From contig NZ_KQ058809.1 of the NCBI RefSeq assembly GCF_000982955.1, forward strand, positions 1 to 62,353: a stretch of 62,353 nt of DNA, given 5' to 3'. Made by a program: the position numbers and the translations under genes. Below the pieces are notes generated by a model. The model did no database searches, had not been told where the DNA came from, and saw only the letters and a program-made list of their open reading frames with translations. Of the stretch, positions 34,901-43,577 are shown piece by piece. This DNA comes from Micromonospora sp. HK10 (lineage in GTDB: Bacteria; Actinomycetota; Actinomycetes; Mycobacteriales; Micromonosporaceae). Each line of letters starts with the position of its first letter. Positions within the stretch are counted from its first letter, which is position 1.

Positions 34901-36233
34901 GCTCTGGGCCGACGCCGACGCTCTGCACACCTGGGCGCCCATCTACGACGACCTCGCCGCCCGCGCCCGCATCCCCGAATACGTCGCCATCGCCCGCCAA
35001 CTCAGCGGCCCCGCCCTTGCCGACCGGCTCGCCCACGACCTCGCCCTACCGGCGCTCATCAGCCGACTCACCACTTACGCCGCCGCCGGGCACGAACCCC
35101 GCGATGTCCTCCGCCGCGTCATCCGCGTCCGCGAACTCGACACCGCAGACGACATCGCCGCCGTCCTCAGCTGGCGCGTCGACCGCCTCATGCAACGGGC
35201 CACCGCCGACCCCGCCGTCGCCGAACGTCCAGAGCACTGGCGCACCCACACGGACCGCCTCCCGGCTGACCTCACCGGAGACATCGGTGACGCGCTACGC
35301 CAAGTCGCCGCCATCTGCGACCGCCGCGCCGAAGCACTCGCGCACCTCGCCGCACAGACCCGGCCCGCCTGGAGCCTCGCCCTTGGCAACATCCCCGCGG
35401 ACGACGTCGGCCGCCAACAATGGCTCACCCGCGCCGAGGTCGTCGCCGCCTACCGCGACACCTACCAGCTCACCGGCGACCACCCCATCGGGCCCGAACC
35501 CCGCACCAGCGACATCACCCGCTGGAACGCCTGGCATCGGGCCCGGCTCGTCCTCGGCGCCGCCACCCTCGCCGGCAAGCTCACCGCCGCACCCGACGCC
35601 GAACTCAGCCGCCTCATCGCCACGCAACGCGACATCGACGGCACCGCACCCGCCTACGTCGCCGACGAGCTGCGTACCTCCTACTGCGCCCTCACCGAGG
35701 CCGAACACCACCGCCACGACCTCACCCAGTTGCTCGCCACCGCCGACGCCACCCACCGCCACACCGTGCTGCGCGCGCAACGGTTGCAACCCCGCTGGTG
35801 GCACCGCGGCCCCTCACGTGCCCGACGCCTCACCGCACAACGCGACCTGCACACCCACGCCGCCGCAGCGGCTGACCAGGTCAGCAGCCTTCAGCAGAAG
35901 CTGGCCAGCCTCGACCAACAGATCGCCGAGCACAGCCAACGCGCCACCGTCCTCGACGCCCAGCACGCGGCATGGAAACGCTGGTACGACAGCGCCCTAC
36001 CGGCGCGCTACGCCGGTCTCGCCGCCGCCGCCGAACATGCCCGCCGCGCGGCCAACCGCAACGCGGCACTCGCCGAGGCCGTCGCCGCCACCACCGCTCG
36101 CGTTAACGCCGTCAACGACACCCGCCCGGCGCCGCACACCACACCGGTCCCCGAGCACCTGCGCCAACACGCCCACGACGCGCACCACCGCATCACCACG
36201 CCTGCCGACATCAGCGAGACGGATATCGACTGA
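31977..36233 (+). CDS. MobF-family relaxase-helicase (TraA/TrwC-like)
   Basis: 1418 residues. The N-terminal relaxase domain begins MLSITRISPGSGYRYLMEQV, with candidate catalytic tyrosines Y13 and Y15, and has the metal-binding His motif DPQLHAHIVV (about 217-226). A RecD/TraI-type superfamily 1 helicase follows: Walker A GPAGTGKT (586-593), Walker B WVIVDEASQ, motif III LVGDPNQTSAVGPGG and motif V/VI TVDSVQGQTVHTARAL ... YVMLTRGRT. The last 450 residues are helical and charged. It should nick oriT, attach to the 5' end and unwind the strand for transfer. ATG 31977 matches the family N-terminus; ATG 31956 is also in frame. Confidence 0.92.
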   Translation: MLSITRISPGSGYRYLMEQVAAGRHDMRAPTAGGPAPYYMDPTARGESPGWWAGDGATVLGMSGWVTESQMRFLVGQGRHPRAGYQLGQRWRTYAPQTDAYRAAAAQRALSLLPDDATVEQRDKAWYDAMTAPERRAVSAFDVTVSPVKSVSLLWAFGDDDIKRDVMAAHHAGVRVALDHLQRHGAYARAGAGGVRQLDTAGLAAMVFDHRLSRERDPQLHAHIVVSAKVQAHSHDTKPQWLALDGRALYRAAIGARVAYERAIEAELRQRRGITFAPRPDTGIREIVGISDDSLRHYAKRRAAITEEIRRGASPLQRMAPRRWRTRAQDATLRTRRPHKGAESTHEAVRRWLAEDRKMGLDTSGQIQRLLAGHAHDDTAAIALRVLRRARRLAADPAALDEATLRDAAAQLHVARTHRPRVIDAAIRADDRLAVAHAVHTLSRQRAVFGRDHLELAIGQVLDITPGHSPAADWQRVQRLAARAVAEGAAGLRVLTPPALVQWGPSLQRASDLHSEYTRHRDLHLTTHAVLAAEHQVIAYARQRGAQPAPAAAVNAAIERMDLSGEKAEVLRFLIGDDRRITGVIGPAGTGKTHLQRAVVAAAHAAGIPVLGLTVGQAAANLLADATRQPDGTTLRTENVARWLHGQHRPPPGTRARHWMFAPGQWVIVDEASQVSSHDLARITAQLDQVGGKLILVGDPNQTSAVGPGGLLRYLATLGITTHLSHVHRFTHAWEGPASLRLRHGDPTVLDEYDRRGRLVGGHRRHLVDQMLTRWLADITAGRRSMMLVDTIEEASDIAHHARNLLITAGHVQPGRAVRLRDGNLAGVGDIIVTRRNDRRIAAGPDYVTNRDQWRINAITSDGQLHVTNITTGTAAVLPAAYTAKHTHLAYAQTVDSVQGQTVHTARALIDDNTSLARVYVMLTRGRTLNEAYVVIDDDPREGTPPAPPTARVAVLAEIMRRGAPERSATETEQQLWADADALHTWAPIYDDLAARARIPEYVAIARQLSGPALADRLAHDLALPALISRLTTYAAAGHEPRDVLRRVIRVRELDTADDIAAVLSWRVDRLMQRATADPAVAERPEHWRTHTDRLPADLTGDIGDALRQVAAICDRRAEALAHLAAQTRPAWSLALGNIPADDVGRQQWLTRAEVVAAYRDTYQLTGDHPIGPEPRTSDITRWNAWHRARLVLGAATLAGKLTAAPDAELSRLIATQRDIDGTAPAYVADELRTSYCALTEAEHHRHDLTQLLATADATHRHTVLRAQRLQPRWWHRGPSRARRLTAQRDLHTHAAAAADQVSSLQQKLASLDQQIAEHSQRATVLDAQHAAWKRWYDSALPARYAGLAAAAEHARRAANRNAALAEAVAATTARVNAVNDTRPAPHTTPVPEHLRQHAHDAHHRITTPADISETDID

Positions 36234-36423
36234 TGCACCCCACCACCTTCGACGACAAATCACGGCGGCAACTGCGCCACCCGGCCTGACGCATACCTCA
36301 TGCCCGCCGTCATCATCGACCAGGACGAGCTAGCACCGGCTCTCCCAGCGTGTGGCCAGCCATTCCACCCGTCTCTGCTTTGGTGCCGCGGCCGGCCGGC
36401 CGACCGAACCGGCCGCGGTCGAA

Positions 36424-37323
36424 CTAACCCGGCCGGTTCCGTCGACTCTGTAGCGGCGGCGGTTCGGGACGGACGGAGGCCACTGTGCCTTTCACCGGAG
36501 CTCCGACCTGGAGCCGATGGGCTAGGCGTCCGGCCGGCGCCGGCATCGCCTCGCCGCCTGTTGACGACAGAGAGACGAACACGCGGCCCGCGAGGAGGAC
36601 CCCCAGAATCGGCGCGGTTTCCTGCTGAACCTCGGCCAGCACAACGGACTCCTCGATGATCGGATCTCCCCAATGCCGCAGCACGGTCAACCCGCGCGCA
36701 ATCGCGCTCACCGGCACATCGGCTCTGCGCTTGGCGTTGCGCACCGCCAAGAGCTCGGCCCGAACGCGGTCCGCTGGTTCGCCTTCGGGTATGCCGGCCT
36801 TGATGCATACGGCAAGATACATCGACTTGAGAAGTGCGAGACGCAACCGATTCTCGTCCGGTGGTGAAACCTCCAAGGTGACGTCCCCGGCCGCCAGGAT
36901 CTCGCTGACGGCGGGATCGCTGCGCCCCTCGGGAAAGAGAACGAACTCCCCATTCGGTGTCCATCGCATCAGTAGCCGGCTTGTCTGCCGCTTGCCTCGG
37001 ACCGCGTCCGACTGGAACGACGGCATCGTCAGGGCTCCGTCGAACCAATCGACCAGGTCCGCTTCCACGAGGCTTCCGAACCCGTGGTTGCACCGGTCGC
37101 AAGTCCGGGTCATCTTCGTGCCGCCGAGCCGTTGCGGCGGCACGTGCTCCTCCGTCGTCGCCGGGTCACCGCAGATCGGGCAGCGGTCGAAAAAGCGCGG
37201 GCGCAACACCTCGATCGGCCTGAGCGGCGCCGTCTTCGTCGGCCCTGGCGGTTCAATTCCGAAGTCGAGAGGGACGTCACCCGTCCGGTCCACGGACATC
37301 GCCTCTGGTGGCCGCTTACCCAT
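36424..37323 (-). CDS. HNH-type zinc-finger protein, possible nuclease
   Basis: 299 residues. A motif CPICGD...EEHVPPQRLGG ... TRTCDRCNHGFGS (about 47-85) has the Cys pairs and the E-H-V-P/N-H arrangement of HNH endonuclease-like domains. The remaining 200 residues (ALLKSMYLAVCIKAGI) are unrecognised. ATG 37323 starts MGKRPPEAMS. It lies 39 bases downstream of the 321-residue gene and is probably co-transcribed, suggesting a two-gene system of unknown, possibly defensive, role. Confidence 0.65.
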   Translation of the reverse strand: MGKRPPEAMSVDRTGDVPLDFGIEPPGPTKTAPLRPIEVLRPRFFDRCPICGDPATTEEHVPPQRLGGTKMTRTCDRCNHGFGSLVEADLVDWFDGALTMPSFQSDAVRGKRQTSRLLMRWTPNGEFVLFPEGRSDPAVSEILAAGDVTLEVSPPDENRLRLALLKSMYLAVCIKAGIPEGEPADRVRAELLAVRNAKRRADVPVSAIARGLTVLRHWGDPIIEESVVLAEVQQETAPILGVLLAGRVFVSLSSTGGEAMPAPAGRLAHRLQVGAPVKGTVASVRPEPPPLQSRRNRPG

Positions 37324-37362
37324 CAGGGCACCCCTTCTTCCACCAGGCAGCGCGCGTGGGCA

Positions 37363-38328
37363 TCACAGAGCCGAGGTGATCGCCGCGGTGATCTGGTCGA
37401 GGCCCTGCTGCGCCAGCTCGCGCACCTCCTCGGTCGCCGCCTCGGCCGCAATCGGGAACAGGAAGCCCTTGACGGTCGTCGCCAGCCGGCGCAGCTTCCC
37501 CGGATCGGGCTGGTCCTGCTGGACCTCGGCGAGCACCTCATTCGCGGCGTCCTCGATGTCCTGCTGCTCCTGTGGGTTAAGCCCGTACGCGGGGAGTTGC
37601 TTGAGGATGGTGGCGACCGCTTCCGCGAGCGGCTGGAACTCCGGTGCCACCTGCTGGGTGATGTCCTGGTGCTGCGCCACGTCACGGTTGCCCCACGCCC
37701 ACTGCCCGCCCTGGGTGTTCCCGTGGAAAACGGGCCCGTGGTTGATCGTCGGACCGTATCCGCGTTGGTCGCGCAGGTACTCCGCCACGTTGCTCTCCCA
37801 GTCCGTTACGCAGTCGATCCCGTCTGTGGTGATCTCGGCCCGCACCGGTCCGCGGAGCTGAGCGACTCTGACGCCTTTGATCAGCCGCTTGTCGGACAGG
37901 TACTCGGCCGCGTGCTGGATCTCCACGTCGGAGAACCGGGTGCCCTCCCACAGCGAGTCGTCGTCTTGCCCGAACTTGCCGGTGATCGGCATGTGTACCT
38001 GTGCAATTTGTTGCCGGTAGAACCAGCTCAGCAAGGCCGACCGGCACGCACGTGCCCGCAATGCCGGGTCCGCCCGCCGGCGGCGGCGCTCCCGGACATC
38101 GGCGATGCCGTACGCGGTGAGGACGGCGCACGGGTTACCCATGCCCGTGCCCTGATCACTCAGGAGCCCTTCGTCACGGCAGTACCAGAGCAGCGTGAAC
38201 GCTCCGTCAAAGTCCAGGCCGACGCTCTCGGCGAACTCCATGATGGGTACGCTCTCGGTGGAGGCGCCGTTTGCCTTGTCGTAGACCCAATCCATGAGCT
38301 GGTCCCGGAATGCGACAGTCTCGGCCAT
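37363..38328 (-). CDS. Unknown 321-residue protein with GN-Q turn motif
   Basis: The N-terminal half looks like a winged helix (AFTLLWYCRDEGLLSDQ, then AEYLSDKRLIKGVRVAQL). A glycine/asparagine/glutamine motif VFHGNTQGGQWAWGN (about 197-211) comes next, followed by a helical C-terminus (DIEDAANEVLAEVQQ, KLRRLATTVKGFLFPIAAEA). I associate G-N-x-x-G-Q-x-A-x-G-N turns followed by helices with actinobacterial proteins linked to NTPase or effector systems, but no function is assignable. It is the first gene of the pair with the HNH-like gene. Confidence 0.55.
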   Translation of the reverse strand: MAETVAFRDQLMDWVYDKANGASTESVPIMEFAESVGLDFDGAFTLLWYCRDEGLLSDQGTGMGNPCAVLTAYGIADVRERRRRRADPALRARACRSALLSWFYRQQIAQVHMPITGKFGQDDDSLWEGTRFSDVEIQHAAEYLSDKRLIKGVRVAQLRGPVRAEITTDGIDCVTDWESNVAEYLRDQRGYGPTINHGPVFHGNTQGGQWAWGNRDVAQHQDITQQVAPEFQPLAEAVATILKQLPAYGLNPQEQQDIEDAANEVLAEVQQDQPDPGKLRRLATTVKGFLFPIAAEAATEEVRELAQQGLDQITAAITSAL

Positions 38329-39406
38329 AGCTGATCTTCCTTACGTTCGATGAGGGCCGCGGGAAATGGTACGGCCCACCACCGACAAAACCGGCGCAGA
38401 TCGCTCGTACGGGTGTACGCATCTTCGGATTGACGCACTCGGGCCATGGCGACGTGCGCGAGGCTCGACCGAGTGGGCGCGGAGACGGCCAGGCCATTCG
38501 CTCACATGATGGCGGCGTCCGGCAGCGGGCAATGGCGCACCCGAGTGCCCATCCGGCCAACACACGCTTGTCGGGATTACCTCAGGCTCGCCACCCGGCC
38601 GGTCGGCTGCGACCTGCACCCGCATCGGCATTTGAGGGTGTATGGCGCCAGGACACTTCGATCCTCGTCCGCGCCACCGCCATCACCGACTTGCCGTTGG
38701 CGAGGGTGTGCCGGTAGCAGTCCGGCATCGGGAGCAATCCGACCTCGGCGATCGGCCGGTCGGCCAGAAACAGCCGCAGGCGGCCGTTCTCCACTCGGTA
38801 CGGCGAGCTCGGGTTGATGCGTACCGAGACGACGGTGCGGCGAAGGTCGTACGGCACGACGGTGAGAACGATCCCCTTCGGGGGTTGCCGCAGCGTGGCG
38901 GTGCCCAGCTCGAGCAACGCCCGGTGGTCGAGCGAGAGATTGAAGTACGGTCGGTTTGACGTCGCCGCCCTCGTTGTCGGTCAGCGTCGAGTCGTCAAAG
39001 GCGAGTCCGCCGCGCAGCAGGTCCTCCTTGATGACCACTTCCCGCAGTACGTGCGGGAAACGACCGATCGGATCCTCGGCAAGATCGGTACGCAATGCCA
39101 CAGCAACGAAGGCTCGCCGGGCGAAGAAGCAGCTCGTCGTCTGACCTATGGAATACCCTGCCGGATCATCGCGATGATGAGCGCCGCATCACCGTTCATC
39201 CGCGATGCTTGTGCCGGTGATCCGTTCGCGGACATCGCCTCACCGGACCGCCTCCGGCGGGGCAGAACCAAGCCGGAATGACAACCTTGCTGTCCCCGAA
39301 TGTGACGGTTTCCGCAATATGTGGGGAACTTGGTCACGAGCCTGTACCCGACCACGTTCCACCTCGCTACGCTACGCCGAAGCCGTGCGTGCGGGGAGGG
39401 CAGCCG
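38329..39406. other. 1078-base stretch: decayed gene plus upstream region of cyclase
   Basis: No intact gene is supported. The middle holds a frameshifted remnant on the minus strand (about 38582-39182), described separately. The right 220 bases contain the promoter region of the cyclitol cluster. Confidence 0.5.
38582..39182 (-). pseudogene. Frameshifted remnant of an unknown protein
   Basis: Protein-like sequence continues across frames. One frame reads ARRAFVAVALRTDLAED and VLREVVIKEDLLRGGLAFDD down to EGGDVKP at about 38960. The next frame then continues smoothly with YFNLSLDHRALLELGTATLR and IVLTVVPYDLRRTVVSVRIN to a stop at 38582. A third frame upstream (DAALIIAMIRQGIP, stop near 39146) may be the original N-terminal side. 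At least one frameshift breaks it, or a sequencing error does. The family is not recognised. Confidence 0.5.
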
Positions 39407-40477
39407 GTGCGGAACGAGACGCAAGGATTCGTCGTGCGATCGCATCGCGGCGAGTACGGCGTGCGACGAATGGCGACCTCGCTTGCGCTGCCGGCCACTC
39501 CGGGGGCTGCCGATCGACTCGTCGTAGACGCGCAGGTGCAGAGGCTGCACCCTTCGGTGAGCGGGCTCTTCGGTGCGACGCCGACCATGTCGGTAGTCGC
39601 CGACGAGAAGCTGAAATCGCTCGAGGGGGCGCTGTCGATCCTGTCGTGGCTGCTTGATACCGACTTCAACCGCGGTGGCACCCTTTACGTCGTCGGCGGT
39701 GGGACGGTTCAAGATGCAGCGTCGTTCGTCGCGTCCATCTTGCATCGGGGTGCCCGCTGGGTGTTCGTACCCACCACACTCCTAGCACAGGGCGACAGCT
39801 GCATCGGTGGCAAGTCATCGATCAATGTTGGCGGTTACAAGAATCAGCTCGGAACCTTCCACCCGCCGGCCGGAGTCGTCATCGACAGCGCCTTCCTCGC
39901 CACTCTGGCACCGCAGGAGATCCGCTCCGGCATCGGCGAGATGCTGCACTACGCAGTCCTCGGCGGTGACGCCGTGTTCACGCGATACGAGGCGGCTCTG
40001 GCGCGCGGCTGGGAGCGGCTCGACACCGACGAGCTGACGGCTCTGGCGATGGAGGCAATCGCGGTCAAACGGGAATTCATCGAGGCCGACGAGTTCGATG
40101 TCGACGTCCGCAAGAACCTGAATCTTGGGCACACCTTCGGCCACGGCATCGAATTCGCTTCTTGCGGTGCTGTCCCGCACGGCGTCGCGGTCGCGTACGG
40201 CGTCGACCTCGCGACCTCGTACGCGTACGAGAGGGGTCTGCTGAGTGCCGCGAAGCGCGACCGGATCGGGAAGGCCGTGCTGCAACTCGTGGACGGAAGC
40301 GAGCTCCGGCCGCTGACCGGCTCGCAGATTCTCGACGGCATTGCGAAGGACAAGAAACGCTCCGGTGGCGAAGTGGAGCTTGTCCTGATCGAGGATCTCA
40401 AAAAAGCGGTCCGCGTCAAGGTGCCACTCGACCAGCACCTCGGACTCTTCCTCGACAACTATCTCGACAAATGGTGA
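39407..40477 (+). CDS. Sugar-phosphate cyclase (3-dehydroquinate-synthase-like)
   Basis: 356 residues with the NAD-binding GGGTVQDAASF, the PTTLLAQGDSCIGGKSSINV segment with active-site Lys and Asn, the KNQLGTFHPP loop, and zinc ligands in SGIGEMLHYAVLGGD and NLGHTFGHGIEF. These enzymes cyclise sugar phosphates: DAHP to dehydroquinate, sedoheptulose 7-phosphate to 2-epi-5-epi-valiolone and relatives, or glucose 6-phosphate to 2-deoxy-scyllo-inosose. The active-site loop is not a clear match to primary DHQ synthase or DOI synthase. GTG 39407 follows GGGGAGGG by 6 bases. Followed by aminotransferase and dehydrogenase genes, it most likely makes a cyclitol. Confidence 0.82.
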   Translation: MRNETQGFVVRSHRGEYGVRRMATSLALPATPGAADRLVVDAQVQRLHPSVSGLFGATPTMSVVADEKLKSLEGALSILSWLLDTDFNRGGTLYVVGGGTVQDAASFVASILHRGARWVFVPTTLLAQGDSCIGGKSSINVGGYKNQLGTFHPPAGVVIDSAFLATLAPQEIRSGIGEMLHYAVLGGDAVFTRYEAALARGWERLDTDELTALAMEAIAVKREFIEADEFDVDVRKNLNLGHTFGHGIEFASCGAVPHGVAVAYGVDLATSYAYERGLLSAAKRDRIGKAVLQLVDGSELRPLTGSQILDGIAKDKKRSGGEVELVLIEDLKKAVRVKVPLDQHLGLFLDNYLDKW

Positions 40478-40505
40478 ACAGCGGCGCTGAGCGTGGAGTG
40501 TGTGC

Positions 40506-41792
40506 GTGGATCGGTACAGCGGATCTCATCAGTACTACGACCGGGCGAAACGCTCGCTGGCGCGTGGTGTGTCGTCGGCGATGAAGGCTGCCCAGGCTCC
40601 CGTCCCGATCTGTGCCGGCCGCGGAGCCGGCAGCCGGGTCTGGGACGTCGACGGCAACGAGTACGTCGACTTCGCCCTCTCCTTCGGCCCGATGCTTCTC
40701 GGCCAGTCTCCCGCGGTCGTTCTGGAGGCGGTCCGCACCCAACTCGACCTCGGCGTCGGATTCGGCGCAGGGAACCGCCACGAAGCACCGCTCGCCGAAC
40801 TCGTCTGCGAGATCGTCCCTTCGGCCGAGCTCGTGATCTTCAGCAATACGGGCACGGAGGCCGTGCAGGCCGCCCTGCGGGTGGCACGGGCGGCAACGGG
40901 GCGCACCCGGATCATCAAGTTCCGCGGCCATTACCATGGCTGGCTCGACTCGGTTCACGTCGCCATTCCCGGTCTGCCGGGCGACGGCCCAGGAACCGAG
41001 GGCCAGGATCCGTGGGGTGCCCATCGGACGACGATCTGCGAATGGAACGACATCGGATCCCTCACCGCCGCGTTGGCCGACGACGTCGCCGCAGTGATCA
41101 TGGAACCGATCAACATCAACGGTGGCTGCTTCATGCCCAGCCCGGGCTATCTACATGAGGTGCGGCGTCTGACTCGCGAAGCCGGCGCCCTGCTCGTCTT
41201 CGACGAGGTGATCACCGGATTCCGGGTCGCGCTCGGGGGTGCGCAGGAGCTACTCGAGGTCACGCCGGACCTGACGGTTCTTGGCAAAGCATTCGGTTGC
41301 GGTTTCCCGATCAGCGCCGTCTGCGGGAGACGAGAGATCATGTCCGTGGTCGCGACCGGCAAGGTCTCGCACATGGGGAACTTCAACGGCAACCCGCTCG
41401 CAGCGGCCGCTGGTCACGCGGCGCTCAGGCACCTCCGAGACAACAGCGAACAGATCTATCCGAGGCTCGAGTCCTCGATGAGGATCGTCGCCGACGCGTT
41501 CGACCGCGCCAACGTCGACCACGGCCTGCCGCTGCAGTTCAACCACACAGTTGGCGCCGGATTCGGCTTCGTGGCCGACCAGCCCGTGCGGACCCACGAG
41601 GACCGCCTCCGGTCAGATTCGGATGTCTACGCACTATTCGCAGCTCGCATGCTCGACAAGGGTGTGCTGATCCCGACACGCGGCCTGTGGTACGTCTCCA
41701 CCGAGCATTCCGACCAGGATCTGACGCTCGCCGCGGAAGCCGTCCTAGACGCCAGCCGCGAGTTGGCTGACGAGGCCGGAGCCCTCTCGTGA
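40506..41792 (+). CDS. Class III PLP aminotransferase (glutamate-1-semialdehyde aminomutase-like)
   Basis: 428 residues. Motifs are the FSNTGTEAVQAALRVARAAT glycine-rich PLP loop, FRGHYHGW, LLVFDEVITGFR with the PLP-binding Asp, and LGKAFGCGFPISA with the Schiff-base Lys. The family moves amino groups onto ketones or shifts them within a molecule. GTG 40506 is preferred over GTG 40500 by distance from GGAG. It starts 28 bases after the cyclase and overlaps the dehydrogenase by 4 bases, so it probably aminates a keto-cyclitol. Confidence 0.85.
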   Translation: MDRYSGSHQYYDRAKRSLARGVSSAMKAAQAPVPICAGRGAGSRVWDVDGNEYVDFALSFGPMLLGQSPAVVLEAVRTQLDLGVGFGAGNRHEAPLAELVCEIVPSAELVIFSNTGTEAVQAALRVARAATGRTRIIKFRGHYHGWLDSVHVAIPGLPGDGPGTEGQDPWGAHRTTICEWNDIGSLTAALADDVAAVIMEPININGGCFMPSPGYLHEVRRLTREAGALLVFDEVITGFRVALGGAQELLEVTPDLTVLGKAFGCGFPISAVCGRREIMSVVATGKVSHMGNFNGNPLAAAAGHAALRHLRDNSEQIYPRLESSMRIVADAFDRANVDHGLPLQFNHTVGAGFGFVADQPVRTHEDRLRSDSDVYALFAARMLDKGVLIPTRGLWYVSTEHSDQDLTLAAEAVLDASRELADEAGALS

Positions 41793-42853
41793 AGGCCGTG
41801 GTCGCAACGGCCGCCGGCAGGGACCGGGTGGAGCTGCTCGATGCCCGCGAGCCTGTGTGTGGACACGAGCAGGTCATCGTGCGGGTCGAGGCCGTGGGAG
41901 TCTGCGGCAGCGAGGTCCACATCCAGCACGGCACCATCTCGTGGGACATGGCCTACCCGGTAACGCTCGGCCACGAGTTCTCCGGCGTGGTCGTCGAGGT
42001 CGGAGAAGAAGTGACTGGCTTCGCTGTCGGCGACCGCGTCGTGGCGGAGACGGCCGCAGAGATAGACACGAGCTCCGAGTGGAGCCGAACCGGGTTCTAC
42101 AACCTCGATCCGCACCGACGAGGCTTCGGAGCCCGCGCCGACGGCGCCATGGCCGAGCGCGTAGCGGTGCCTGAGCGGTGCCTGCATCGGCTTCCCGACG
42201 AGGTCTCCTTCAAGCTGGGCGCCTTGACGGAGCCGATGTGCGTCGCCTACCAGGCAACGTGCGTGCAGACCCGGATCCGCCCGGGAGACGCTGTGGCGGT
42301 TGTCGGCGCGGGGACGATCGGCTTGCTCAGCGCGTGGCTGGCGACTCGCTCGGGGGCCGGGCCGGTGATAGTGATCGGACTGGCCCGTGACGCCGCGAGG
42401 ATCGACACGATGAAGGCCCTGGGCGTCACCGGCTTCGCGACGTCCACCGAGGATGCCCGCGAAATCCTCCAAAGCCATGGTCGCGATGGCGTCGACGTTG
42501 CGATCGATGCCGCCGGAGCCAGCGCGGCTCTGCGAACCGCCCTGGATCTGACGCGACCGAACGGGCAGGTGACGAAAGTCGGCTGGGGGCTGGAACCGTA
42601 CGCGTACTCCCTCGACCCGATCGTGGCGAAACAACTCACGCTGCGGGGAAGCTTCTCGCACACCTGGGCCGTGTGGGAACGGGTCCTAGCGCTGCTAGCG
42701 CGCGAAACCAGCCGGGTCGTCGAGCAGATCGTCGGCTGGGAAGGGCCACTAGACGAGTGGGCGACCGGCTTCGCGCTCCAGTCAGACGGTTCCGTGATCA
42801 AGGCGATGCTCCGGCCGCACGCGCTCAACGACCGCCGGCAACGTCCAGGATAG
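41789..42853 (+). CDS. Medium-chain zinc alcohol dehydrogenase
   Basis: 354 residues. Catalytic zinc motifs GVCGSEVHI and GHEFSGVVVEVG, and the Rossmann motif VAVVGAGTIGLLSA. The four-cysteine structural zinc loop is missing (that region reads AAEIDTSSEWSRTGF). It resembles sorbitol/threonine/L-iditol dehydrogenases, which oxidise a secondary alcohol with NAD(P). A GTGA overlap couples it to the aminotransferase. The 3' end overlaps the convergent SDR gene by 29 bases. Likely to oxidise a cyclitol hydroxyl before transamination. Confidence 0.85.
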   Translation: MKAVVATAAGRDRVELLDAREPVCGHEQVIVRVEAVGVCGSEVHIQHGTISWDMAYPVTLGHEFSGVVVEVGEEVTGFAVGDRVVAETAAEIDTSSEWSRTGFYNLDPHRRGFGARADGAMAERVAVPERCLHRLPDEVSFKLGALTEPMCVAYQATCVQTRIRPGDAVAVVGAGTIGLLSAWLATRSGAGPVIVIGLARDAARIDTMKALGVTGFATSTEDAREILQSHGRDGVDVAIDAAGASAALRTALDLTRPNGQVTKVGWGLEPYAYSLDPIVAKQLTLRGSFSHTWAVWERVLALLARETSRVVEQIVGWEGPLDEWATGFALQSDGSVIKAMLRPHALNDRRQRPG

Positions 42854-43577
42854 TGCCGACGCAGTACGAAGCTGCATCGCTAAGCAGCCACAACACCGCC
42901 TCCGCAACCTCCGAAGGCTCGGCAGCGCGGCCCAATGGGATCCTGGTCTCCATATCGCGTACCCGGCTGAGCTGCCCGTTCCTCTCGTGGATCTCCGTCA
43001 GGGTCGTGCCGGGTCGCACCACGTTCACCCTGATGCCCTCGCCGGCGACCTCGCGGGACAAGCCGATACCCAGGCTGTCGACGGCGCCTTTGCTGGCTGC
43101 GTAGTCGACATATTCGCCAGCTGATCCGATGCGACTCGCCGCTGAGGAGACGAGCACTATCGCGCCGCCATCGTGTCCGTCCGACAGCGACATTTCCCGG
43201 ACGGCTGCACGGCAGCAGAGGATCGTGCCGAGAACATTCACATCGAGGACCCGACGGATCCGGTCCAGCGTGAAATCTCTCAGCGGCAGTGGTGGAGCGA
43301 CGATGGCGGCGTTCGCCACGAGACCTCGAATCGGTCCGAGATCCCTAGCGACCTGGAAGAGTGAGGTGACGTCGGCCTCGCGGGAGATGTCGGCCCGCAC
43401 GGCCCGGGCCCGACCGCCCCGCTCACGGACTTCTTCGACGAGCGCGTCGGCCCGGTTCCCGGCCTCGAGGTAGGTGAAACAGACGCTCCACCCCTGTGCG
43501 GCAGCACCGCGAACGACTTCGGCCCCAATACCCCGGCTCCCGCCGGTCACCACCAAGACTTTCGAATTAGCTGGCAT
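42825..43577 (-). CDS. Short-chain dehydrogenase/reductase (SDR)
   Basis: 250 residues with the nucleotide motif TGGSRGIG (12-19), VANAAI (NNAG-like), catalytic Ser in LVSSAASR and YxxxK in YAASK, and a proline-rich PGTT turn. It reduces a ketone or oxidises an alcohol with NAD(P)H. ATG 43577 overlaps the end of the SIS gene by 11 bases and is preferred over the upstream in-frame extension to 43637. It forms an operon with the SIS gene, opposite to the cyclase operon. Confidence 0.85.
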   Translation of the reverse strand: MPANSKVLVVTGGSRGIGAEVVRGAAAQGWSVCFTYLEAGNRADALVEEVRERGGRARAVRADISREADVTSLFQVARDLGPIRGLVANAAIVAPPLPLRDFTLDRIRRVLDVNVLGTILCCRAAVREMSLSDGHDGGAIVLVSSAASRIGSAGEYVDYAASKGAVDSLGIGLSREVAGEGIRVNVVRPGTTLTEIHERNGQLSRVRDMETRIPLGRAAEPSEVAEAVLWLLSDAASYCVGTILDVAGGR

